Shown here in pieces: positions 1 through 5,156 of a stretch of DNA of 6,478 nt. Made by a program: the position numbers and the translations under genes. The DNA is taken from NCBI GenBank assembly GCA_022866885.1, contig JALHWS010000026.1, forward strand, positions 1-6,478. Reading direction: 5' to 3'. The notes below the pieces were generated by a model, which saw only the letters and a program-made list of their open reading frames with translations, was not told where the DNA came from and made no database searches. Position 1 is the stretch's first letter. Each line of letters begins with the position of its first letter. The stretch comes from Candidatus Microgenomates bacterium (GTDB lineage Bacteria; Patescibacteriota; Microgenomatia; 2-02-FULL-39-11).

Positions 1-2
1 AA

Positions 3-71
3 GGCTACTGGTTCAACGCGTCTGATCTGGCTGATCAGATACCACAGACAATGAAGAGGCTCCTTCTATAA
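3..71 (+). CDS. Possible 3' end of an upstream gene (partial)
   Basis: Frame 3 is open from the window edge to a TAA at 69-71 and gives 22 residues beginning GYWFNASDLADQIP and ending MKRLLL. The composition looks protein-like, but an open frame this short could arise by chance. Another plus-strand frame is open to about base 54, and a minus-strand frame is open across the same bases. No family can be named. If real, it would be a rightward gene ending just before the toxin-antitoxin unit and converging on it. A 7+5+7 inverted repeat (21-39) lies inside it. Confidence 0.3.
   Translation, partial: GYWFNASDLADQIPQTMKRLLL
21..39. repeat. Inverted repeat TCTGATC-TGGCT-GATCAGA
   Basis: The arms at 21-27 and 33-39 are perfectly complementary and separated by five bases. 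It may be a hairpin within the end of the upstream reading frame. No T-run follows it, so I do not call it a terminator. Confidence 0.35.
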
Positions 72-78
72 AATCCAC

Positions 79-95
79 TAAAAGAAATTCAGGAG
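79..95. repeat. Left 17-bp direct repeat flanking the toxin-antitoxin unit
   Basis: TAAAAGAAATTCAGGAG occurs here and identically at 814-830. With one extra T in the right copy, the match extends two bases further left (AC before the shared block). This copy ends six bases before the toxin stop codon. The two copies enclose only the toxin-antitoxin genes and their promoter, as expected for a target duplication or recombination site. Confidence 0.75.
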
Positions 96-101
96 ATTGA
101 T

Positions 102-518
102 TTAACTTTTTATCATCTTAAATCCATTTTTCCTATATATTTCATCAAAACTGAAGATAGTATCCAGATGATAATGCTCCATTACGGCCATGTTTGTGCA
201 ATCCACGAAGCTGACATTTTTTGAAGTTTGCTGTTTGAAAATTTTCAGAGCCATATTTTCAATTGTTTCATCTAACCAAATAAAACTAAATGGATTTAGA
301 GGTGATTTCATTACTTCAATAAATGATATTGCTCCCGAATGGCTTACTTTTTTACTGATAACGGTGATTGATTCTGAAAATACATAATTTGAAGTATAAA
401 GTTTTGTCTTTTGCAGTTTGAGTATGCTGAGAATTTGTTGAGCTTTAGCGGAATTTGAATCGTCATTTTTTGAAAGCGCCACAAATGCATCGGAATCTAC
501 TAGAGCTGAAGTATTCAT
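102..518 (-). CDS. PIN-domain toxin, VapC-like ribonuclease
   Basis: A 138-residue protein with the layout of a single PIN domain, the fold of VapC toxins. These are Mg2+-dependent endoribonucleases that cut tRNA, rRNA or mRNA when the antitoxin is lost. The acidic positions expected for metal binding are visible: D8 (with D10) in VDSDAFVAL, E49 in NYVFSES, D106 in SFVDCTNM, and D125 in FSFDEIYRKNGF near the C-terminus. The length is normal for the family and no key residue appears missing. Its ATG overlaps the antitoxin TGA by four bases (515-518), so translation is probably coupled. A GGAGG lies at 531-535, about 12 bases upstream of the ATG. The gene is AT-rich: bases 241-300 are 25% G+C, against 52% in bases 2701-2760 of the Fic gene. 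This suggests a separate origin. The substrate cannot be told from the sequence. Confidence 0.88.
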   Translation of the reverse strand: MNTSALVDSDAFVALSKNDDSNSAKAQQILSILKLQKTKLYTSNYVFSESITVISKKVSHSGAISFIEVMKSPLNPFSFIWLDETIENMALKIFKQQTSKNVSFVDCTNMAVMEHYHLDTIFSFDEIYRKNGFKMIKS

Positions 519-766
519 TTTTTCTTCGGACCTCCATAGAGGTAATGATCGAGATTTTTGGATAAGTCTTTCGGTCCTCCTTTGAGGTTAAGATTAGATA
601 ATGCCTGAAGCGTCTTAATTCCGGTATTATCTGCATTTTTTTCCTTTTTCAGACCCTCTTCAATAAATTCTCTCGTGATTTCTGCCATAGAGGAAGATTT
701 GGCTTTAGCCAGTTGAAGAAGTTGGGTATGTGTATCTTCCGGAATGTATATTTGCGTTCTGATCAT
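515..766 (-). CDS. Ribbon-helix-helix antitoxin of the PIN toxin
   Basis: An 83-residue protein when started at the second in-frame ATG (764-766). Residues 2-8 (IRTQIYI) form the N-terminal beta strand typical of ribbon-helix-helix (CopG/Arc-type) DNA-binding proteins. They are followed by PEDTHTQLLQLAKAK (helix 1) and a second helix at about 27-41 (MAEITREFIEEGLKK). The polar C-terminal part, with two GGPK stretches, would wrap the toxin. In this family the dimer binds its own promoter, alone or with toxin. An in-frame ATG at 779-781 would add five residues (MYTTT), but it overlaps the -10 hexamer (773-778), upstream of the expected transcription start. I therefore prefer 766. The gene is first in a two-gene operon and overlaps the toxin by four bases (ATGA). 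Confidence 0.85.
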   Translation of the reverse strand: MIRTQIYIPEDTHTQLLQLAKAKSSSMAEITREFIEEGLKKEKNADNTGIKTLQALSNLNLKGGPKDLSKNLDHYLYGGPKKK

Positions 767-772
767 AGTTGT

Positions 773-802
773 AGTATACATCAGCTGTATATGTTATGTC
801 AA
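773..802 (-). promoter_or_regulatory. Promoter of the toxin-antitoxin operon
   Basis: Read leftward, there is a perfect -35 TTGACA (797-802), an 18-base spacer, and a -10 TATACT (773-778, five of six consensus bases). Six bases separate the -10 from the A of the ATG at 766. A start seven bases past the -10 would therefore fall on that A, giving a leaderless message. No Shine-Dalgarno sequence could be transcribed upstream of this start. Confidence 0.75.
775..791. promoter_or_regulatory. Probable operator (inverted repeat TATACA-N5-TGTATA)
   Basis: The six-base arms 775-780 and 786-791 are perfectly complementary around TCAGC. The repeat overlaps the -10 hexamer and part of the spacer. A ribbon-helix-helix antitoxin would be expected to bind there to repress its own operon. 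The binding is inferred from the position and the protein family. Confidence 0.6.
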
Positions 803-813
803 GAAGATGGACT

Positions 814-830
814 TAAAAGAAATTCAGGAG
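814..830. repeat. Right 17-bp direct repeat flanking the toxin-antitoxin unit
   Basis: An exact copy of 79-95. It begins 12 bases outside the operon's -35 element and lies between the toxin-antitoxin promoter and the end of the transporter gene. It is unlikely to come from a shared coding region. A 24-codon frame starts at 807 and covers it, but the left copy has no matching open frame with a start codon. Confidence 0.75.
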
Positions 831-843
831 GACGATGCCGATG

Positions 844-868
844 ATATCAATATTACATTGATATTTTT
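844..868 (+). terminator. Weak AT-rich hairpin with T-run at the transporter stop codon
   Basis: An eight-base perfect stem, ATATCAAT/ATTGATAT (844-851 with 857-864), has a five-base loop and is followed by TTTT (865-868) on the plus strand. The stem is mostly A:T, so it would be a weak terminator. The T-run is in the plus direction, whereas the transporter is leftward, and its TAA lies across the stem-loop border (853-855). It may simply be a hairpin at the gene end. Confidence 0.3.
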
Positions 869-1716
869 AGAGCGGCGGCGATCATGACGGCTGCCGCGGT
901 AAAGCGGATGAGATAGACTTTTAAGGTATGTTTTTCCAGGAGTTTGGGAGCAAAGATAGATAACAGAAACGCCAAAACCATAGATATGGGAAGAGCGGTA
1001 ACAATATTGGTAATAATCACATTTTCCTTATAAGCTCTATTTTCCATGATTACTCCTATAGCCAAAGCCAGAGACATAGCAAATACAGAAAAAAGCTGTT
1101 TGATATTTAATTTCCTGATGTCTTTTTTAAAAAGAAAAAATGAGGGAATAAGCATTATCTGTGAGATAATTGCCATCCAAAGCGTCACCTCCCAATAGCC
1201 GTTTTCCGCGATGGATTTTTTGATAAACATCCCCATCAGGGTATAGGAAAGAGTGCATAGAAGCGCAAGGGCAATAGGGAGCCGGATAAAAGAACGGAAA
1301 GAAAATTTCTCATCAAGACTGACGAACAATCCGGCAATAAATATTATCAGGACAAAAAAATACTGTATAGGGGATAATATCTCACCCAGAAAGAGGCCGC
1401 CGAGTATTGCCACGAAAGCGGTGCGGAAGTTCATCAGGGGAATCAATACGGAAATATCAAGAAGCGTAAGACTCACAATATAAAGGATTCCAAATGCCGT
1501 ATTGAAGAAAGCGACGAGCAGCAAACTGCCCCAGACTTTGGGAATTCCTACGCCATTTAACAGAGCAATGGGGATAGTAATTAAAAGAGAAAAAAACATC
1601 CACAGGAAATTAAAAAGCCAGGCATTTGGTATCGCGTATTTCCCGGTCAGCTTTCCGATAATTGCCACTAATCCGTATGAAAATGAAGCGATCCAAGCGT
1701 AAACATAAAAAGGCAT
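853..1716 (-). CDS. DMT-superfamily transporter, EamA-type, ten membrane helices
   Basis: A 287-residue integral membrane protein with no large soluble domain. About ten hydrophobic segments can be drawn, at roughly 3-22, 33-52, 63-83, 86-108, 115-133, 146-164, 175-195, 208-226, 233-254 and 267-284. Two five-helix halves of this kind are the EamA arrangement of the drug/metabolite transporter superfamily. Residues 88-133 (DISVLIPLMNFRTAFVAIL...LGEILSP) match the end of an EamA unit, including the conserved GE at 111-112. The matching site in the second half is degenerate (LLEKHT, 259-264). Family members export amino acids, metabolites or drugs; the substrate cannot be predicted here. Its ATG follows the stop codon of the NTF2-like gene by five bases, so the two are co-transcribed leftward. 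No clear Shine-Dalgarno sequence precedes it, which suggests translational coupling. Confidence 0.85.
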   Translation of the reverse strand: MPFYVYAWIASFSYGLVAIIGKLTGKYAIPNAWLFNFLWMFFSLLITIPIALLNGVGIPKVWGSLLLVAFFNTAFGILYIVSLTLLDISVLIPLMNFRTAFVAILGGLFLGEILSPIQYFFVLIIFIAGLFVSLDEKFSFRSFIRLPIALALLCTLSYTLMGMFIKKSIAENGYWEVTLWMAIISQIMLIPSFFLFKKDIRKLNIKQLFSVFAMSLALAIGVIMENRAYKENVIITNIVTALPISMVLAFLLSIFAPKLLEKHTLKVYLIRFTAAAVMIAAALKISM

Positions 1717-1721
1717 AATAT

Positions 1722-2090
1722 TTATTCTTTAGTGACCCACCATTGTTTAAACAAGGTAGCAAGGCCCTTATTGTTCAGTTCAACAAGGAATATTCCGTCA
1801 AGTACAGCTTTTTTATTCTGCCTTATCCTCGTAAATCCGGCATGCCAGTGGGCAATTGCAATATTATTTGTAATGGTGATAACATCATAGTCAAATTCGA
1901 TGTCTTTTTGAGAAGCAGGTACCTCTTCCCAAAGCTTTAGCAATTCTTTTTTAGTGGTATGGGGTTTTTCAAAAGGAGTTTCATAATACTTAAATTTATC
2001 TGCAAAAAGAAGAGGAACAGCCTGAGGATCTTTTCCTTCCCAAGCTTTACCCAACTTTGAAAACCATAACTGAAATAGCTTTTTATTCAT
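1722..2090 (-). CDS. NTF2/SnoaL-like small protein
   Basis: A 122-residue protein starting MNKKLFQLWFSKLGKAWEGK. It has the features of the nuclear-transport-factor-2/SnoaL-like cone fold: an N-terminal helix with W..AWEGKDP, the DKFKYYETPF turn (about residues 31-40), LLKLWEEVP, alternating strands (IEFDYDVITI, IAIAHWHAGF, VLDGIFLVEL), and a final strand ending FKQWWVTKE. Such proteins bind small molecules or act as isomerases or hydrolases, and many have no known role. The frame stays open upstream to an ATG at 2249, but that extension would overlap the divergent Fic gene and has unlike composition. The ATG at 2090 begins exactly where family similarity begins and lies just below a close promoter. 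It is the first gene of an operon with the transporter. Confidence 0.78.
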   Translation of the reverse strand: MNKKLFQLWFSKLGKAWEGKDPQAVPLLFADKFKYYETPFEKPHTTKKELLKLWEEVPASQKDIEFDYDVITITNNIAIAHWHAGFTRIRQNKKAVLDGIFLVELNNKGLATLFKQWWVTKE

Positions 2091-2098
2091 AGTTTGGG

Positions 2099-2110
2099 AT
2101 AATAATATCA
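2099..2110 (-). promoter_or_regulatory. Promoter of the NTF2-like/transporter operon
   Basis: Read leftward, there is an extended -10, TGA-TATTAT (2102-2110). A second TATTAT overlaps it at 2099-2104. The hexamers end 11 and 8 bases before the ATG at 2090, so the message would have a leader of five bases or fewer. I find no good -35. No Shine-Dalgarno sequence lies in the interval. Confidence 0.5.
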
Positions 2111-2125
2111 TAATAAACCATTGGA

Positions 2126-2153
2126 TTGCATGATGCGGGAAATGTGAGATAAT
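2126..2153 (+). promoter_or_regulatory. Promoter of the Fic gene
   Basis: A partial -35 TTGCAT (2126-2131), a 16-base spacer and GATAAT (2148-2153) preceded by TGA (2145-2147), which makes an extended -10. The expected start is near 2160, about seven bases before the ATG at 2167, with no Shine-Dalgarno sequence between. An alternative -10, TACTAT (2154-2159), would place the start on the ATG itself. The site lies within about 20 bases of the divergent leftward promoter, so the two may compete. Confidence 0.5.
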
Positions 2154-2166
2154 TACTATATTTGTT

Positions 2167-3216
2167 ATGTATAGTCCAAAGTTTTCTATCACCAATAAAA
2201 TCCTCAAAAACATCGGGAATATCGAGGCCTCACGGGAAGTGATTATCAATGCCCCTCTGGTTCCCGCTTACGAGAAAAAATTCCGGGAGGAAGCGATTGT
2301 GCGGACTGTTCATCACGGGACGCATATTGAAGGCAACGAACTGAATATTACTGAAGCCTCGCAGGTTCTCAAAGGTCAGCCGATCGTCGGACGCGACCGT
2401 GACATCCAGGAAGTGATCAACTATAGAAATGTCATCAATTACCTTGATTTCGTGGCCAAAGGCGAAGTTTCAGGCGGTAAGGTTACCGGGGCGGTTATCA
2501 AGAAAATCCACGCTTTGACGGTGGAGAAACTGTTGCCTGACAACCAATGCGGACATTTTCGAAAAAGCCAGGTGGTGGTCAAAAATTCGGTCACCGGCGA
2601 GATCACTTTTCGGCCCCCTGCGGCTATAGAAGTCCCTTACCAGATAGAAGAATTTGTTGACTGGCTGAAAGGCTTGTCGAAGGAGGAAGTTCACCCGGTC
2701 CTCAAGGCCGGTATCATCCATTACGAGTTGGTCCGGATCCATCCTTTCATCGACGGTAACGGCCGGATGGCTAGGGCAACGGCCACTCTGGCGCTTTTTT
2801 TGGAAAACTATGACATAAAGAAGTTTTTCTCTCTCGAGGAATATTTTGACCATGACGCGGCCAGGTACTACGAGGCTTTGAAAAGCGCTTCAGCTGGCGA
2901 TTTGTCTAAATGGTTAGAATATTTTACTGAGGGGCTGGCGATTGAACTGACAAGGATAAAAGAAAAAGTACAAAGGCTGTCAGTTGACATCCACCTGAAA
3001 GAAAAACTGGGCGGCAAACAGGTCTTTTTGTCCGAACGGCAGATCGCGGTGATGGAATATATCCAAAGGGTCGGTTACCTCCAAAACCCAAGTTTTGCCG
3101 AGCTTTTCCCCAAAATTTCCGAAGACACCATCCTTCGCGACCTTCATGATCTGATGAAAAAAGGGATTATTAAAAAAGAGGGAAAGACGAAGGCTTCGAG
3201 ATATATATTAAGATAG
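2167..3216 (+). CDS. Fic-family protein (predicted AMP transferase) with C-terminal winged helix
   Basis: A 349-residue cytosolic protein with a complete Fic core motif, HPFIDGNGRMAR (192-203). His192 would be the catalytic base, Asp196 would hold the metal, and the GNGR loop with Arg203 would bind nucleotide phosphates. Fic enzymes usually transfer AMP from ATP to a hydroxyl side chain of a target protein. The N-terminal part has HHGTHIEGNEL (49-59), which corresponds to the inhibitory helix of self-inhibited Fic proteins; Glu55 would press on the second motif arginine. The usual Ser/Thr four residues before that Glu is Gly51 here, with Thr52 next to it. Residues about 287-349 (SERQIAVMEYIQ ... 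TILRDLHDLMKKGIIKKEG) form a winged helix, suggesting DNA binding or autoregulation. The length is normal for this Fic class. The gene has its own close promoter and is divergent from the NTF2-like operon. Its target cannot be inferred, and no antitoxin-like partner lies next to it. Confidence 0.93.
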   Translation: MYSPKFSITNKILKNIGNIEASREVIINAPLVPAYEKKFREEAIVRTVHHGTHIEGNELNITEASQVLKGQPIVGRDRDIQEVINYRNVINYLDFVAKGEVSGGKVTGAVIKKIHALTVEKLLPDNQCGHFRKSQVVVKNSVTGEITFRPPAAIEVPYQIEEFVDWLKGLSKEEVHPVLKAGIIHYELVRIHPFIDGNGRMARATATLALFLENYDIKKFFSLEEYFDHDAARYYEALKSASAGDLSKWLEYFTEGLAIELTRIKEKVQRLSVDIHLKEKLGGKQVFLSERQIAVMEYIQRVGYLQNPSFAELFPKISEDTILRDLHDLMKKGIIKKEGKTKASRYILR

Positions 3217-3225
3217 TTTGGAATA

Positions 3226-3269
3226 GCAGACTTTAGTCTGCGTAAATTTGGGCGCGAACTGAAGTTCGC
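3226..3269. repeat. Pair of matching 16-bp hairpin repeats between the Fic and ligase genes
   Basis: GCAGACT-TT-AGTCTGC (3226-3241) and GCGAACT-GA-AGTTCGC (3254-3269) are each seven-base perfect arms around two bases, spaced 12 apart. They share the scheme GCRRACT-NN-AGTYYGC, while the spacer between them is unrelated. Compensating changes keep both arms paired. Neither is followed by a T-run, so a simple terminator is not supported. They resemble short dispersed palindromic repeats. Confidence 0.75.
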
Positions 3270-3284
3270 TAATCCATAAAAATA

Positions 3285-5156
3285 ATGTTATTCAGACGTT
3301 TAGCCGAATATTTTCAACAGCTTGAATCGACGACTCTCCGTAACAAATTGACGGAGATTTTGGCTGATCTTTTCAAAGAAGCGGGAAAAGGGGAGATCGG
3401 AAAGCTCTGTTATCTTCTTCAGGGCAGGGTAGCGCCGCTTTATGAGGCAATTGAGTTTGGGATGGGTGAGAAAATGGTCATTCGGGCTATTGCTTCCGGT
3501 ACAGGACTGGAAACTGAAGCAGTTTTAAAGATTTTCAAAAATAAGGGAGACTTGGGGGAAACGGTAGAAGAAATAAAATCAGCGAAAAGTCTGCCTTGCC
3601 GGCAGGCAGGCGTTAAGCGGAAAGCGGAAAGAAAAATAAATATTAAAGAAGTTTATGAGATTCTTTACAAAATGGCTGAGGCCGGCGGGGAAGGGTCACA
3701 GGATGGCAAGATCCAATATCTCGGCAACTTGATAAAGGAAGTTGATCCCTTATCGGCAAAATATATCATAAAAATTGCCATTGCCAAATTACGGCTCGGT
3801 TTTTCGGACATGACTATCCTGGACAGTTTGTCCTGGATGATTGACGGAACAAAAGCCAGCCGGTCGCAAATAGAAAAAGCCTACAATGTCCGTCCGGATT
3901 TGGGAGACATAAGCGAAGTAATAAAAGAAAAGGGCATCAGGGGATTGGGAAATATTACTCCGGAAGTGGGGACGCCGATTCTGATGGCCCGGGCGGAACG
4001 GATGACATCGGGCCGCGACATTATTGAAAAGATCGGCAAGTGCGCCATTGAGCCGAAATACGACGGATTCAGGGTACAAGTACATTTCAGCAAATCAAAA
4101 TTCAATCCGCCAGCTGGCGGACCAATATACAAAAAAAAGGATGAAAATTTACACTTATTTAAAGAGGATGAGAGATTTATCAGGCTTTTTTCCAGAAACC
4201 TCGAAGACGTGACAAAGATGTATCCGGATATTGTGGAGGGGGCAAAAAAACAAATCAAAGCCAAGGAAGCGATTTTGGAAGGGGAAGCGATTGCCTATAA
4301 CCCGAAAACCGGTGTCTATCTGCCTTTTCAGGAGACTGTTCAGCGAAAGAGAAAATACAATATTTCGGAGAAAGCCAAAGAAGTGCCTTTGAGACTTTTT
4401 GCTTTTGATATCCTTTATCTTGACGGACAAAATCTGCTGCCTCTCTCTTACGTTAAAAGAAGAGAAATATTGGAAAATACGATCGGAAAAGGTGAAACCA
4501 TCCTGATTGCCCGGGAAGAAATAGTCTCCACACCGAAGGAATTGGAGGAGATTTTTGAAGAAAGTGTCAAACAGGGCCTTGAGGGGGTAATGGCCAAAAA
4601 ACTGGAAGGGGTATACCGGGCGGGGGCGCGGGATTTTAACTGGATTAAATACAAAAAAAGCTATGCCAGCAAGCTGGCGGATACGATTGACGCGGTCGTC
4701 ATGGGTTATGATCTGGGGCAGGGGAAGAGGACCGGTTTCGGCATCGGCGGGTTTCTGATTGGTTTATACGATCCGAAAAAAGAGAAATTTGTGACGGTTT
4801 CCAAAATCGGCACCGGACTGACGGATGAAGAATGGAAGCAATTGAAACTTAGAACTAAGAACCAAAAACTAAGAACAAAGCCCAAAAATTATGAAGTGGA
4901 TAATATGATGGAGTGTGATGTCTGGGTAGAGCCGAAAATCGTGGTTGAGATCCGGGCGGACGAGATTACCCGCTCACCGGTACATACGGCCGGAAGAGTG
5001 ATGAAGCCTTCGAAATCCGGCAGCGCATATGATGTCGAAGTGCCGGGTTTTGCGCTTCGATTTCCCCGTCTTGAACGCTTCAGAGGGGATAAAAAACCGC
5101 AGGATGCCACGACTGTATCTGAAATCCAGAGAATGTACGGGATGCAATATGGCTAA
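3285..5156 (+). CDS. ATP-dependent DNA ligase, archaeal/eukaryal type
   Basis: A 623-residue protein that seals nicks in DNA through an enzyme-AMP intermediate. Residues 1 to about 240 form the helical DNA-binding domain. The adenylation domain follows, with motif I KYDGFR (258-263) and Lys258 as the AMP acceptor. Further motifs are FSRN (302-305), EGEA (332-335), LFAFDILYLDG (371-381), EGVMAKKL (433-440) and WIKYKKSY (453-460). The OB domain ends with LRFPRLERFRGDKKPQDA (591-608), the motif VI region. All catalytic motifs look intact, so the enzyme should be active. The order and spacing match archaeal LigI-like ligases, not the NAD-dependent LigA usual in bacteria. It is somewhat long for the family because of three repeat-like inserts at about residues 101-110, 270-290 and 520-534. 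The ATG follows the Fic gene by 68 bases, and I see no Shine-Dalgarno sequence. It may be a replicative or a repair ligase; whether LigA is also present cannot be seen here. Confidence 0.95.
   Translation: MLFRRLAEYFQQLESTTLRNKLTEILADLFKEAGKGEIGKLCYLLQGRVAPLYEAIEFGMGEKMVIRAIASGTGLETEAVLKIFKNKGDLGETVEEIKSAKSLPCRQAGVKRKAERKINIKEVYEILYKMAEAGGEGSQDGKIQYLGNLIKEVDPLSAKYIIKIAIAKLRLGFSDMTILDSLSWMIDGTKASRSQIEKAYNVRPDLGDISEVIKEKGIRGLGNITPEVGTPILMARAERMTSGRDIIEKIGKCAIEPKYDGFRVQVHFSKSKFNPPAGGPIYKKKDENLHLFKEDERFIRLFSRNLEDVTKMYPDIVEGAKKQIKAKEAILEGEAIAYNPKTGVYLPFQETVQRKRKYNISEKAKEVPLRLFAFDILYLDGQNLLPLSYVKRREILENTIGKGETILIAREEIVSTPKELEEIFEESVKQGLEGVMAKKLEGVYRAGARDFNWIKYKKSYASKLADTIDAVVMGYDLGQGKRTGFGIGGFLIGLYDPKKEKFVTVSKIGTGLTDEEWKQLKLRTKNQKLRTKPKNYEVDNMMECDVWVEPKIVVEIRADEITRSPVHTAGRVMKPSKSGSAYDVEVPGFALRFPRLERFRGDKKPQDATTVSEIQRMYGMQYG
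3591..3609. repeat. GC-rich palindromic repeat inside the ligase gene
   Basis: CTGCCT-TGCCGGC-AGGCAG has six-base arms (3591-3596, 3604-3609) around a core that includes the palindrome TGCCGGCA (3597-3604). In frame it gives SLPCRQAG (residues 102-109), in a linker of the DNA-binding domain. From memory, similar CCTGCCTGCCGGCAGGCAGG-type repeats and CRQAG peptides are common in Patescibacteria genomes; this was not checked here. Confidence 0.7.
4106..4121. repeat. Perfect 16-bp palindrome in the ligase gene, copy 1
   Basis: TCCGCCAGCTGGCGGA is its own reverse complement and recurs exactly at 6412-6427. Here it encodes part of NPPAGGP (274-280), inside an insert of about 30 residues that separates VQVH (264-267) from FSRN (302-305). 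In the archaeal ligases I know, these two are joined by a short hairpin turn. Confidence 0.85.
4846..4880. repeat. Five-unit heptamer tandem repeat in the ligase gene
   Basis: Five 7-base units run in perfect phase: AACTTAG, AACTAAG, AACCAAA, AACTAAG, AACAAAG (consensus AACTAAG). Seven is not a multiple of three, so each unit is read in a different frame. The product is a basic stretch, LKLRTKNQKLRTK (about 520-532), between the GTGLTDEEW segment and the rest of the OB domain. Confidence 0.75.

Noticed and set aside
807..881. Small rightward frame MDLKEIQEDDADDINI...
   Set aside because: It has only 24 codons, overlaps the end of the transporter gene and has no evident ribosome binding site. 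The left copy of the direct repeat is not in a comparable frame.
1722..2249. Longer 175-residue form of the NTF2-like protein starting at 2249
   Set aside because: The first 53 residues lie mostly across the divergent promoter region and the start of the Fic gene and do not look like the family. The ATG at 2090 fits both the family start and the promoter.
2167..3216. Fic protein as the toxin of a Fic/antitoxin (Doc/Phd or FicT/FicA) pair
   Set aside because: No small antitoxin gene is adjacent, and the inhibitory helix is within the protein itself. Its length and winged helix fit a stand-alone regulatory Fic enzyme.
3226..3269. Hairpins as a Rho-independent terminator of the Fic gene
   Set aside because: No run of T follows either hairpin, and the stems come as a matched pair, which fits a repeat better.
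3789..4430. Overlapping minus-strand open frames within the ligase gene
   Set aside because: They are shadows of the ligase coding sequence and show no domain features of their own.
4846..4880. Tandem heptamers as a CRISPR-like array or replication iterons
   Set aside because: The units are adjacent with no spacers, are inside a coding gene, and number only five.
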